A stretch of 64,000 bases of DNA from positions 2,790,001 to 2,854,000 of the forward strand of contig CM073202.1 of assembly GCA_037042915.1 (NCBI GenBank), written 5' to 3'. Both the position numbers and the translations under genes were made by a program. The notes beneath the pieces were generated by a model that had not been told where the DNA came from, made no database searches, and saw nothing but the letters and a program-made list of their open reading frames with translations. This stretch comes from Auricularia sp. M13. Lineage: Eukaryota > Basidiomycota > Agaricomycetes > Auriculariales > Auriculariaceae. Below are positions 24,113-35,589 of this stretch, piece by piece (the stretch's first letter is position 1; every line of letters starts with the position of its first letter).

Positions 24113-26155
24113 CTACAACTCGCCGACCTTCTTAACGCCGGGCACGACGCGATCGTTGCGCCTCCAGAACTCTACCAGGATGTCCGCCGCACGCGCCGGG
24201 TCGTCCTAAGTAACGGTCAGACACGGCCCAACGAGAGACGCAAAGCCAGTGCAAGGCGACGCAAGACGCAAAAGTGCAAGGCGACGCAAGACGCCAAGCA
24301 ACGAGACGCACGACGAACGCAGAGCAAGAAAAACCGAAGAACGCGAAGCAAGGAAAGAGGGGAGGAACGCACCTCCTGGACGAGGTGTCCGACCTCGGGC
24401 ACGATGACGAGCTGGAACTTGCCCTGCAGCTGGCCGATCATGAGCTCGCGGTCGAGGCGGTCGGTGCCGGCGAGGATGAGCAGCCGCGCGGCGCGCGTCG
24501 CGAGGAACTTGCGCGAGAGGCCGGTGAACCAGCCTGGGGTGGGCGTTAGCAGTATAGCGAGGAGCGCGAGCGTTGGTGGCGCAAAGGAAGGGAAAGCGGA
24601 AAGAAGTGAAGCGACAAGAGGGACGTGGCAAAGACGCAGTTGGCGAGGAAGCGTGAGGAAAGATGGAAAGCGCAGGGCGAAGGAGGCAAGGGCGCAGAAT
24701 GAAGGGTAAGGGAAAGGAATGAAGGCATGAATGAGGAGTAAAGACTGACTTTCCCAGAACGGCGCCGTGCGCTGCAGCGGCGCGCGCCATGTCCACAGCG
24801 CGCCGTCTTGGTGCAGGATGGCGGGGATGGAGACGCGCCGAGTCGGCGTTGCGCAGCGCGTGCGTGTTCAGGCTGGCGTCGTGTGAGTTGAGTGAACAAC
24901 AGATGTGTAGAGACACAGGGAGCAGGGTAGAGGATCCTTAGAGTATCTATTGAGTATCCCGACTTGACATTCAGATGAATGGCACGAGTTTCCCAAGAGT
25001 ATCATATCCTGAAATACTCTGGAGATACTCTATGCACAAGGTAGAATATTGAATGAGTATCTCATGAGAACGTTTGTGCCTCAAGGGATACTCATCCAAT
25101 ATATTACCTTGTGTATAGAGTATCTCCAGAGTAGTTCAGGATATGATACTCTTGGGAAACTCGTGCCATTCATCTGAATGTCAAGTCGGGATACTCAATA
25201 GATACTCTAAGGATCCTCGGCCTTGCTCCCAGTGAGATACGAAGACGCAGACGTACTGCCACTCGACGGCCTCCTCGACGCTGCCGAACGACGTGGGCCG
25301 CTCGGCGAGCAGGGCGTGCATATGCGGGAGCGCCTCCAACGCCGAACCTACATTGCATCAGTCAGACCAAGACGCGGGCGGGCGAGAGCTGTGCTCACCC
25401 TCGACGACGTCAATGACAGACACGCCGACAACGCGGTAGCCCGCGTCGAGGATGGCGGGCGTGGCGTCCACGACGACCGCGCCGCCCATACTGTGCCCGA
25501 CGAGCAGAAACGAGGGCGCCTCGGCTGGCGCGGGGTAGAGTACTTGGATCAGTGCGAGGAGGTCGGCGGAGAGACGGGCGAGGGAGAGGTCCAGGTCTTT
25601 CGCGTCCGTCGTCGTTTCCTGCGTCTTTCCTGACGACGAGGCAAAGTCAGAGTTCAGATATGAATTAGGCACGAGAGGCTGAGCTCACCATGCGCGCGCG
25701 CATCATACGCCAGCACGCCGCACTCGCCGCCGCTGAGCGCGACGAGCTCCTTCGCCAACAACGCAAAGCTCAGCGCGCTGTAGCCCGCGCCGTGGTGGCA
25801 GACGACGACGGTGCCCTTGTTGCTCTTCGGCGGGGTGTAGTACGCGCGCACGTCGAGCCCCGCGGACGGCACGGCGACCTGCACGGCCTGCGCGAAGAAG
25901 CCCGCCGCGGAGACCGGCGCGTAGGCCGGATTGGGCTCGTGCTTCCTGGCGGCGCGGTGTCGGGGTGCCCTATAGCCGTTTGCAGTCAGCGTTGGAGTAG
26001 GGTATTTGGCGCGATGCCTGCACTCACGGTGGCTGGAACGAGAGCGAGCCGAGCGAGTCGCCTTCCTCGTCGCCCTCGTCTTCGGGCCCCAGCGGCGGCA
26101 GGTGTGGCAGCTTGGCGAGGCGCGCGCTCATGGCGGATCGGGCGAGATGGCTCAT
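24113..26155 (-). CDS. PPE1: Protein phosphatase methylesterase 1 (PPME1), apparently frameshifted
   Basis: An alpha/beta hydrolase that removes the C-terminal methyl ester of protein phosphatase 2A. Seven exons: 26028-26155, 25689-25969, 25399-25629, 25257-25347, 24750-24872, 24373-24533, 24113-24205. Motifs: start MSHLARSAMSARLAKLPHLP (MSAR at 26131 is an alternative), oxyanion region VVVCHHGAGYSALSFALLAK, nucleophile elbow LVGHSMGGAVV, acid region LLILAGTDRLD, and catalytic His in VPEVGHLVQE. The exons sum to 1108 nt, one more than a multiple of three. In exon 5 the frame giving VEWHLNTHALRNADSA is followed by family-conserved VSIPAIL in another frame, consistent with loss of 2 nt in a CG run near 24833-24842. 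No alternative acceptor repairs this, because the needed frame has a TGA just after the acceptor. Unless the base call is wrong, the product loses the catalytic His. A foldback element sits in intron 4. Confidence 0.85.
24248..24294. repeat. Short tandem direct repeat in the last PPME1 intron
   Basis: A 22-bp unit beginning AGTGCAAGGCGACG occurs at 24248-24269 and again at 24273-24294, with partial copies (GCAAGACGC, GCAACGAGACGC) beside it. It lies within the intron at 24206-24372, which is longer than most introns here. Confidence 0.7.
24930..25218. mobile_element. Foldback (palindromic) MITE-like element inside a PPME1 intron
   Basis: Two arms of 139 bp (24930-25068 and 25080-25218) are near-perfect reverse complements around an 11-bp loop. 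Ends read GAGGATCCTTAGAG and CTCTAAGGATCCTC; the arms share GTATCCCGACTTGACATTC and AGATACTCTAT, with repeated GAGTATC words. Weaker complementarity extends outwards (CAGGGAGCAGG on the left, CCTTGCTCCCAG on the right). It contains no gene. It sits entirely within the 384-bp intron 24873-25256 and accounts for that intron's unusual length. On transcription it could form a very long hairpin. Confidence 0.85.
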
Positions 26156-27234
26156 GACGATGACCGTGGCGAGAGACGAAGAGCCAGATGATCTAAGCGC
26201 CGAGATCAAGTCGCGATTTTGAGCTCCGAATTCGCTGCTTGACCACTCAAACTTCGCGTCAATATCCACTCTAGAAAATGTCTGACTGGATGAAAAATTT
26301 GCTATGGACACATTGGCTACCAATTGCAAGGCTAGCTCTCGTCGTCCACCGCATGATCGCTTCGCTGCCCTCCCTCGCTAGCTCACGGAGCTCACGCTCA
26401 ACGCTTTCGCGCCAGGCACAATCGCTCATCGCGCCTTGCACAGTGTTTGGGCTCCGGAGTCAGTTGAGCTATGTACATGTCGCCGGTCACGTCGATGAAG
26501 CATGCGGAGCCGAAGGGTGTTTCCAGGCTTCATGAGATCAGTGTGAGCTTCGGCCACCGACGTAGAGATGTCGGGGCGTTCGCTATTGCGCGTTTTGGGC
26601 CACGAAGCTACGAGCAAGAATGGCAGATCTAGAGGAATGGTGCAGAACAGCTGCCGGATGTACATAGATGGCAAACTTGAGACGGTAGCTATAGGCGCCT
26701 ATTTCTATCTCAAATCTCGCAGCACCATTTCTGTGAGTGTGTAGACGGACTGACAGAGCCACTGCGGTGCCGGGGCCAAGGAACTGCCAGTGAATGCTGG
26801 TGTAGTACAGTACTGTAAATAATCATTCGTCAGCTTGACTCAGTCTTAAATGGTCAAATATGGCTTGTATACAAGAATCAAGGTTCCCTGGCGCTCCGAA
26901 AGTGCTTATCGAGGAGACTGGACCAGAGGAGCCCGTAGGTATTAACAGTACGAAGGAAGTGAGCTCTCAAATACACCCACTATCTGAATCATTACCTGTG
27001 TAGTTGAGTATATGCAGGTCGCTGGATACAAATGATATTCTCCATTCATTCGCAGTGCAAGCATGGTGATTGGACTATCTATACCTATGCTTCACTGACC
27101 TGAAATTCGGCAGATTGTTGTTCTCCCGGAGATCTCCGTGCCGAAGCTGCTGTTCTCGGAAGTTCGTACAGCATCATCATCACCGCGACACGCCTGAGCT
27201 CCGAGTCGCACGCAGCTGGTAGGATATTCCTATT
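26156..27234. promoter_or_regulatory. Divergent intergenic region between PPME1 and the TBC gene
   Basis: 1.1 kb between head-to-head genes, expected to contain both promoters. Only short unsupported open frames are present. Confidence 0.45.
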
Positions 27235-30200
27235 ATGGCGTCGCCAGAGGCGCCAGCGCCGTCTCTCCAGCCGGCCGAGTCGCATCCGCTGGCACCAGAA
27301 GACCCGGGCGTGCGCACGCCGAGGCATCTGCGGGGTACCCGCACGCCGCGCGACAGCGACCCGCGCCCGCGGCCGCAGACCAACTATTTCGCCAATAGCA
27401 AGCCGTCGTCGGCGGCGGGGACGCCATCGGCAGCAACAACGGAGCTGTCGTCGCCGACGCTGCACCAGCGGCGCGTGACGGCGAACTGGGACGGCAGCGT
27501 GCGCGGGTACGGCAAGCGCGCCAACGGCGGCGGCCACCTGGCCGAGCCGAGCCTGGTGCAGCGCCCCGGCCTGCCCGTCTTCACCGTCCTGCGCGGCAAC
27601 GCGCTCAGCGTCACGTCGAGCACGGGTTCCGCGGCGCCCACCCCGCCGGGCTCGCCGCTACCGCCGGCGCTCGTCTTCTCCGACGCAGCCACGGCGCAGC
27701 AGGAGGCCATCCTGTCCACGCCATGGCACACGCTCTCCGCGGACGACGAGATCGATGCGGCCCTCGCGGAGCTGCCCGGCGCGACGACGTACCACACGTC
27801 GCTGCGCGTGCTGTCCCAGGCGCTCGACACGCTCTCGAAGGCGCGCCTGGCGCTCGAGAGGGACCGCCAGAAGCTCGTGGCGCGCGATAAGCGCCGCCGG
27901 GAGATGGCTGCGTCGCTCCTGCGAGAGTTGCCCGACAAGGACCGGGCGGTCGCTCAGCGCTTCGTGGATGCGTGCTTGACAGAGTCAGACGACCTCGACA
28001 CGCCGCAGCCTCCCGAAGGATTCGATGTGAGTGCTCGGCAGCTGCTTTTCTACTTCGTTTGCCAGAGCTGACTATCGAATTGCAGATGCTTCCAGCATCT
28101 CTGTCAGAAGCCATGGCAGAAACATTCACCATCCCTTTCCCAGCAACTACATCCTCATCGCGAAGAGGATCCGAATCCATAGACTCGCGGTCCCTCGCAT
28201 CCACACACACGCAAGACTCGCAGTCGCTCGCGTCCACACACGAATCCGCCGCGGAGGACGGCGCGTCGCGCGCAGACGATTCCGCCTCGGAGCGGCTGCC
28301 CAGCACCCGCTCGAGCGTCACGAGCCCGGACAGCGTTGCCCCCGGCGACCCACAGAGGAAGGACCAGCAGCGGCTGTCGGTGTGGGGCACCGGATGGCTG
28401 GGCCGTGTGCGCAAATTCTCCACGGCGTCGAGTGTGGGCACCGTCGGCGAGGCGTCGACCGTCACGCCGACCACGGAAACTCCTCCGGCGGGAGCGGAAG
28501 TTGAGGATGTGGGTAGCAGGCCCGCGCCCGAGCCGCGCCCGCCGCGGCAGCGCAACGTGTCGACGACGTCGCGACGGTCGATGCTCTCGTCGCTCGCGAT
28601 CTCCATCGCCGCGCCCGCGATGACATACCGCCGCTCGAAATCGTCCTTCGTCGCCGTCGCGCCGCCCGTCCCGCCGCTCCCCCCGGGCCTGACATCCCCC
28701 ACGCAGTCCATCACGTCGCCCTCCACGGCAGCCGCGCCGACGCTCACCACTGCGACGACGCAGGAGCCGCTGCCCGCGGACTCCGCGTCGTCGATATTCT
28801 CCTCGGGCAAGTCCAGGCCGGGCCCGAAGCGGCAGCAGGGCCGCGCGCTGATGGCCATCTGCAACGCGACGCGCGTCATGACGGGCGACGCGAAGAGCAT
28901 CCTCGTCGACCCCGACGCGAGCGCGCTCGTCCAGCGCCTCGCGATGCAGCTCGTCGGCAACGCGCGCCGCGAGGGCGTGACGTACCGCGAGCGCGACGCC
29001 GCGCCCGAGCGCGCGGAGAAGGCCATCCTCTCGACACCGGGCGCGTCGGCCGCCTCCACCCTTAACCGCCTGCGAATAGCCAGCGGGGAGCGTCCGGCGC
29101 CGACGAAGAAGAAGAGCACGACGCGCATCCCGTCTAATGTTGATGTAGCGGCCTCGGCGGTGGCAAGCGTAACGGTGACGGCGCCGCCGACGGCGACGGG
29201 GCGCACGTTCCAGCTGGAGTCGATCATCCCGGACGGCGCGAAGCCGCCGACGGTGTACCTCGCGGGCGGGCTCGCGCCGTCGCCGTCGTTCCGCTTCACG
29301 CACGCGCAGCCGATCGCGGCGCACGCGCGCGCGGCGCTGCGCGAGGGCCGCACGCCGCACACGGACCGCTTCGGGTTCATGTACGACGTGTGCGCGTACG
29401 ACGTGCGCCTGCTCGCGCGCGCGCGCGCCGCGCGCTGCACCGCGCCCGCGTGCCTCACGGGCATGAAGATCAGCGACAAGGAGGAGCAAGACGAGGAGGA
29501 CGGCGAGGGTTGGCCGGAGATTGGAGAAGCCAGGAAGGAGGGTATGGAGGTTGTGCGGGGCGAGTGTACGTGTGCGTTTGGCGAGGCGGACGCCGGTGCG
29601 GGGGACGGCGGGGAGGCTGGGAGGGACGCGGAGCCGCAGCACGCGTGCGCCAAGACCATCCGGCACCTGCTCGCGCAGCTGACGGAGATCCACGACGCGA
29701 CGCAGCGCGCGCGCGTCGCGGCGTGGGACGCGTTCCTGCGCACGCGCGCGGAGAACGCGCACCGCGCCATGCAGCCCGCCGCCGCCAAGGCCAACACGGG
29801 CAGCGGGAAGACGTTCGCGGGGCTCGCGCCGGGCGAGCACGCGGACGAGGCGGTCATGCTGGGCGGCGAGACGCTCTTCGTCGCGCAGATGGGCTCCGCG
29901 TCGCGCGAGGAGCGGCGCGAGTTCGCGCGGCTCGTGCGCGACGGCGTCCCGCTGCGCCACCGCGCGAAGGTGTGGCTCGAGTGCAGCGGCGCGCTCGAGA
30001 TGCGCGAGCCGGGCATGTTCCAGGAGCTGCTCGCGCGCGCGGCCACGGCGCTCGACGCGGAGACGCGCCGCGAGATCGAGAAGGACGTCGTGCGCACCAT
30101 GCCGCTCAACATCTTCTTCGGCGGCGAGGGCGTGGGCGTGGGGAAGCTGCGGCGCGTGTTGCAGGCTTATAGCATGTGCGTACGCGATCCTGCTGAGTTT

Positions 30201-30895
30201 CGCGACTTATCGATCGGTGTGTGTGCAGGATGAATCCCGCGGTTGGCTATTGTCAGGGCATGAACCTCGTCGCGTCGACGCTCCTTCTCGTCTTCGCGGA
30301 TGAGGAGGAGGCGTTCTGGGCGCTGGCATCCCTCATCGAGCGCATGCTCCCCGCCGAATTCTATTCCCCGTCGCTCCAGGCCTCGCGCGAGTTCCCGCTC
30401 GTGCTGCAGGACTACGTGCGCGAGCTGATGCCCCGGCTGCACGCGCACATCGGCAAGCTGGACGTGGATATCTCCGCAATCTGCTTTGGATGGTTCCTCT
30501 CGCTTTTCACCGACTGTCTTCCCATCGAGGCGCGTGCCGAGTTGTCGACAGTGAGGTATCTTGTGGCTGATGTTGATTGCAGACTCTTTTCCGCGTCTGG
30601 GACATCTTCATGGTCGACGGGCAGGACGTCTTGCTCCGCATCGGTATTGCTATTCTGCGGTTAGCCGAGGAGAAGCTTTTACAGTGCCGCTCAATATCGG
30701 CGCTGTACACCTGCCTCGAGAGCGCGCCGTCCAGGATGTGGGAGGCGGACAAGCTGGTCAAGGTCTGCGTGTGCGAAGCCGCGTTATACGCATTCTCACC
30801 CATTTGCACTGCAGCTGGAGAGCGAGTTACGCTCTGTGATGACGCACGAAGACATCGTCAAGAAGCGCACCGTGCATGAAAATGCGCGCCCGTAG
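27235..30895 (+). CDS. TBC-domain Rab GTPase-activating protein, 1147 aa
   Basis: Accelerates GTP hydrolysis by Rab GTPases in membrane traffic. Exons: 27235-28026, 28086-30175, 30229-30529, 30583-30762, 30815-30895 (3444 nt, phases consistent). The first 850 residues are largely Ser/Thr/Pro/Ala-rich and probably disordered; about residues 180-265 (ALAELPGATTYHTSLRVLSQ onward) are helical. The TBC domain occupies the C-terminal third: RHRAKVWLECSGALEMREPG, the arginine-finger motif IEKDVVRTMP (IxxDxxR), the glutamine finger VGYCQGMN (YxQ), ICFGWFLSLFTDCLPIE and TLFRVWDIFMVDGQ. Both catalytic fingers are present, so GAP activity is expected. The intron at 30530-30582 appears to use a GC donor: the only nearby GT donor would leave a 32-nt intron and insert seven residues into a conserved strand. 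Target Rab unknown. Confidence 0.88.
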
Positions 30896-31120
30896 ACCGA
30901 GTCTCCCGGTGGTAACATTAGACGCATTCGACATACAGTACTTTACTCAGCTGCTATTCTTCTTGCTTGCATCATATCCCCTGCTGCATCGTTCGCATAC
31001 CCTCATCACACAATACTTCCGCTCCCTTCATCGACTTCGGGCTTGTGCATGTACTTTATTGTACCATGTAGAGACAACCACGGACGGGCTTATACACTAC
31101 ACTTGTCGAAGTACTCTAGT

Positions 31121-32896
31121 CTACGCCTTGGGCACGATGGGGAACCAGCGGTCGAAGCGCAGGTTGGGATCGTACTTGGCTTTAACGCGCTGGAGGCGCT
31201 CGTAGCCGTCGGCGAACTGGTGACGAGCTTTCGCCTCGTTACGGATTGCGGGGTCTAACAGTGGTGAGCGGTAGATCTCATGCGGTGAGTGATGTAGTAC
31301 TTACCATCGTCGTAATTGCCGTAGGAAATGCCCTTATCTCCGGCAGCGGTCGCGATACTGCGTGCGACATTCGGCGCTGCAGCGCCCGCCTTCTCGTCGC
31401 CCTCCTTCCACTGGTAGACGACGAGCAGGTTATTGGTCGCACGGCCGCGGAATGCTTGCGCTCCCGCGGTGTCGCGGTTGACGACGTTGTGCAGCGGGAA
31501 GAACTCGAAGAGGGCACCGGCGTACGGGTGGTTAGCGCGGACGATTTCGGTGACCTCGCGCATGCGCGTGTCTTCTGGCTGCAGGAGCTCCTTGAGGACG
31601 ACACCGGCGCCTTTCATGTAGACGCAGCTGCCTGGTGTGACGGCTTCGTTCTGCCAGATGCTCATTGGTCAAACGCCGTGGAGCTTCCCTGGGACGCACC
31701 TGGAGGCTGTTGACCTTTTCGTATGGGATCACTGCTGCTGCATTTACCAAAGGGTCTGTAAGGATAAACGTTAATGCAAGTTTTGAGCTTGTCAAGTGAG
31801 TTTGAATACTCACTTAAGTCAAGGAAAGGCTTGAAGCGCTTCTTTCCATCTTCCTCACTGCCGTTGTAGAAAACGAAAACGACAAACGCAGGCTGGGGGA
31901 GATGAGCTTTGTGGCAGCGCCGGAATCAGTGTCACATACGGGTCCACCACCCGGCGCTGCAGTAACGACCAACATGGCCGCTTCATCTTCTCCGGCCTGA
32001 GGCCACCAAGTTGCAAAGGCATTGCGCAAGGGGTCGAGTAACTGAGGCTCGCCCGGGTAGATGAGCGCTCCGGAGTAAACGGATGGCCTTTGAGGGTGCA
32101 GGCGAAGCCCAAACTCTGCGAAAGCTGAATACGAGCGCCATGTACCATTGAATGAGAAACACACCGGTGACAACACCAAAATTGCACCCTCCGCCGCGCA
32201 GTGCGTTGAGTAGCTCGAGATTTTCGGTCTCCGAGGCCGTGAGGACTTCGCCTGACGCCGTAACAACTGTGGCCTGAAAGTTTGTAAGATCCGTCCGTCA
32301 TATTGCAACTGTGAGAACTCACGTGGATGAAGTTGTCGAGGGCCAGGCCGTGCTTGCCCGTAAGCCAGCCGTAGCCACCACCGAGAACCAAGCTGTCCTT
32401 GGTCAGCCGAATGGAAGATCATAGCTTACAGAATACGTACCCTCCAACACCTTGAAATACTGTAAGCGAGGATTAATGCAAGGGAGAGGATTAACGTACC
32501 TGTATGGTTTACAGTGCCCCCCACGGTCGCGAGGCCGTATTTGATAGCCTCTTCGTCCACCGTTCTCCATACTGAACCTCCACCGCAATATGCGACCTTG
32601 TTCTCCACGTCGACGCGTACGCCTGCAAAGTAACGCGAAAGGTCGATGACAAGACCTCCTTCAATTGAACTCGCGCCACTAGCGCTGTGAGCTCCTCCCC
32701 GAACAGCAACAGGAAGGTCGAGCTTGAGCGCCAGGGCCACGTCTGCATTGGACTTCGGGTAGACAACGACAGCCGCCTTGCGAGCGGCGTTCCTGGCCCA
32801 GCGCTGGATGGCAGTGTCGTAGAGCGCGCCGTCAGCGGCGGTCACGATATCCCCGGTGAACTGGGCGCGAAATTGGTCGGTGATGGTAGCCGGCAT
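31121..32896 (-). CDS. FAD-linked oxidase of the berberine-bridge/BBE family
   Basis: Oxidises small-molecule substrates with covalently bound FAD. The start at 32896 gives MPATITDQFRAQFTGDIVT. Exon 1 (32500-32896) has the FAD pyrophosphate loop VRGGAHSASGASSIEGGLVI, whose His is the usual covalent FAD site. A 10-nt exon (32441-32450) and the next exon (from 32392) restore [20 protein letters not shown]. There is no Cys at the second FAD-linkage position, so single covalent attachment is likely. Later exons read NFGVVTEFGLRLHPQRPSV and LLDPLRNAFATWWPQAGED. The BBE C-terminal motif NYDDG is followed by ERLQRVKAKYDPNLRF and ends DRWFPIVPKA. No obvious secretion signal was seen. A decayed copy of the 3' end lies about 0.9 kb upstream of the start. 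Confidence 0.87.
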
Positions 32897-33993
32897 CGTA
32901 TGCAAACTCGCGTGTTGAGCTGGCACAAGGTTCGTTGCCCGTACTTCAAGGCGGCGAGTTTGCCTGACGCGCTCCAGTTGGCAGCAGATATACCTCGATC
33001 AAACAGACATTTGTTTGTCAGCGGGCGCATCGGCGCCTATCGCATTGGTCTACCTCGCATTGGTTTCTGCAATCGTACCAGAATGGTGCGCTTACAGCTA
33101 CTCGGGAACGTCTGTGGCCGGGAGACGACAGACCGGAGCGGAAGATCTCCAGTGATGCCGGACGCAGATAACGGACGGACCTCCGCCTCAGAATCGGTCA
33201 ATATTGTTGTCTATAGCTTTTTAAAGATTTGTCTATAATAGAATTAGCGTAAATGATGATTATTATAAAGTCTTGCCGGAAATTTGTGCAGGAAACGTAC
33301 AGAAATGGGCACTGGGCTCGCCAATTCGGGGGCCGCAAAGTCCGCGAGTTCTTGGGATCTGCACTTCGGATCCAACCTCTCCGAGTTCAGGCAGATCTCA
33401 TTCTCAAGGAGGGACCCGGCTCGGGCTAGCGTGCCCAGCCGCTTTTCGCCGCGTCGAATTCATCAAGTTCCATGCATAGAATCGTAGATCCCATGGAGAT
33501 TATGAATAAATCAGACTGGCATGGGTACCGTATGAGCCATTCGCCAGAATTACTGGTTCAATCTGAGGAGGAAATGCATATCAGACCGTTCTACCCGTCG
33601 AAATCATTACCAACAACGGCGAGTGAGGACCGAGTCTAAGTAATCGACGTGGGAGTGATTGGGACGACGAAATTTCAGCCTGAGAGTCGCGAGAGGAGAT
33701 CATGTTGAACGTGAAGGCAGATCATCGAGGAGTGTCGTGAGCACTGATATAGGAAATTCCTCCTGAGAAAGCTGCAGCAGAGAAACGCGGTGCGCCGCTA
33801 CACCCACGCCTGCGCAATGCGTCGGTCTACGGTACCAGTCTTCTCCCATTCCCGCAGCGTGAGAGTGAGTTCTGGTGAATGACGACGCAGGGCAACATTT
33901 TGAAAAAGCGCAGTAGGCACGAAATGCGCGGGTTTGTAAATCATATTTTCACACAGGCAACTCTGTTGTAGACGCATTCGACATGATATAGAC
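32897..33993. other. Spacer between the FAD oxidase and its decayed copy
   Basis: About 1.1 kb including the oxidase promoter. A 16-nt match (TAGACGCATTCGACAT) at 33970-33985 also occurs at 30919-30934, downstream of the intact oxidase, so the duplication includes 3' flank sequence. No gene. Confidence 0.5.
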
Positions 33994-34240
33994 TACACCT
34001 TGGGCACGATGGGGAACCAGCGATTCAAACGCAGGCCGGGATCGTACTTGACGTTGAGGCGTTGGAGACGCTCGTACCCGTCGGCGAACTGATTACGGGC
34101 CTGCGTCTCGTTACGGACATCAGATAGTGAATGTTACATAAGTCTCCCTCGGGGGCATGAACACTGCTGACCCTCGTCATAATTCCCAATGCGCAGTGCG
34201 ATGACGTGAAGAGAGGATCCGGGTACGAACCGTTATGGTA
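33994..34240 (-). pseudogene. Decayed partial copy of the FAD oxidase 3' end
   Basis: Reading the reverse strand, 34105-33994 encodes RNETQARNQFADGYERLQRL followed by a tail ending NRWFPIVPKV and a stop, closely matching the C-terminus of the oxidase at 31121. The preceding exon remnant reads ALRIGNYDEG with a GTCAGC donor, matching that gene's GNYDDG exon end. A more worn fragment may extend to about 34420. No FAD-binding half is present, so this is a relic of a partial duplication. Confidence 0.75.
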
Positions 34241-35589
34241 CATCGGGACTCGGGAGCCTTGTAATCAACCCAATGTTGGGGGTCTTAGGAATTGGCCCGA
34301 TCCGCCGACGTACTAGAAGGGACCACCTTCATACAAGTTATGTCGTAATTCCTAATCTCACGCAGCTGAGCCTTCGCGCTCGCTCGATAACAGTGGTACT
34401 TACCCTCGTCGTCTCGGAATCAATTCACCCACATTCCCATCATGGCCTTCAACGTTTAACCTGTCGAATTAAGTGTCCATTGTTGTTCTACCTTCAGACC
34501 CTGTAGTATCGCACCTGCCAGCGAGCGCAATTCAATGCTATGAGGCGGTGCTTGGCGCACTCTCTGAGCCCCCGGTTTATGCTATTCATAGCATATTCTA
34601 TGCAAGATATAGACTCAGAGTATAACAAGCTGAGCCGGGGCCTCGCAGACAGTCGAAAACTGACTTGCACTGCGTGGTTGCACAGTGAGGGTAGATGTCA
34701 ATTGAAGATACTTAGTATGCGTCCGACTTCTGGATTACTGACGGTAAGGCAAAATCAAGGGCCCGCCGTCATTGATCAATGAGGTGCACGCAGGGTTGCA
34801 CGGCTTAGGGATGATATGATTGAACTTCGGGTGCTGATGAAGGCCAATTCAGGGCCCATTGCGAGTTTACCTGAACATTAAATGTCAATGTGCATGGCTC
34901 TCCGTTGCACTCGGGACAGTCGGGTTGCTCTGTAAGTAAATGTGAGGAGGATCGCGCTATCCGGGACATAGCCACACCGCGTGCGTTTGGTCCTGAAATA
35001 CTCTGCGAGCAATAGAAATGAGCTTTACTGTATAGTTCAAATTCATATCAAAGGGACTTAAATCAACTCACCCATTCACAATGCCAATGATATCTTGAGA
35101 ACACGGTGGATGGGATGTCCTGGGATTATCCGAACTATCCGGACCCGCGATGAGCGGTAGATCCGGCATCCGCGGCGATCCTTCAGAATCATCGGCTGTC
35201 GATCATTGCCAGTGGCTGTACATGCATGGTCGGTCAGTGCAGGCCGACCACAAATTCAGCATGCAACAACGCATAGTCGTATTCTACCTCTGTAATACAG
35301 GATATTATTAAGATTAGCTGTATAGTACAGTACGGGCGAATACGCTACAAATATACAGGTCTATGGGACGATAAAGAGGATAAAAATGTGCCGGGTGTTT
35401 ATGATACAGCGCAAGGAATGACGGTGCAGGTAGACGGGAAATTGATACAGGGCACGTCTAATAGGGGTATCGGGTCATCATCCATGTGCTCGTGGGGATG
35501 TGTTTTTCCAGATTAGGACCTCCAGCAACTGCGATGAAGTCGCATGAGCAAGACGCGAGCAATATAGAATGAGGCATCTACGACACAAC
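34241..35589. other. Gene-poor stretch
   Basis: About 1.35 kb between the oxidase relic and the DM9 gene. Only short, overlapping open frames; no recognisable gene. Confidence 0.4.

Noticed and set aside
27611-30112. 833-codon minus-strand open frame over the TBC gene
   Set aside because: Antisense shadow created by GC-rich codons; the TBC domain motifs are on the plus strand.
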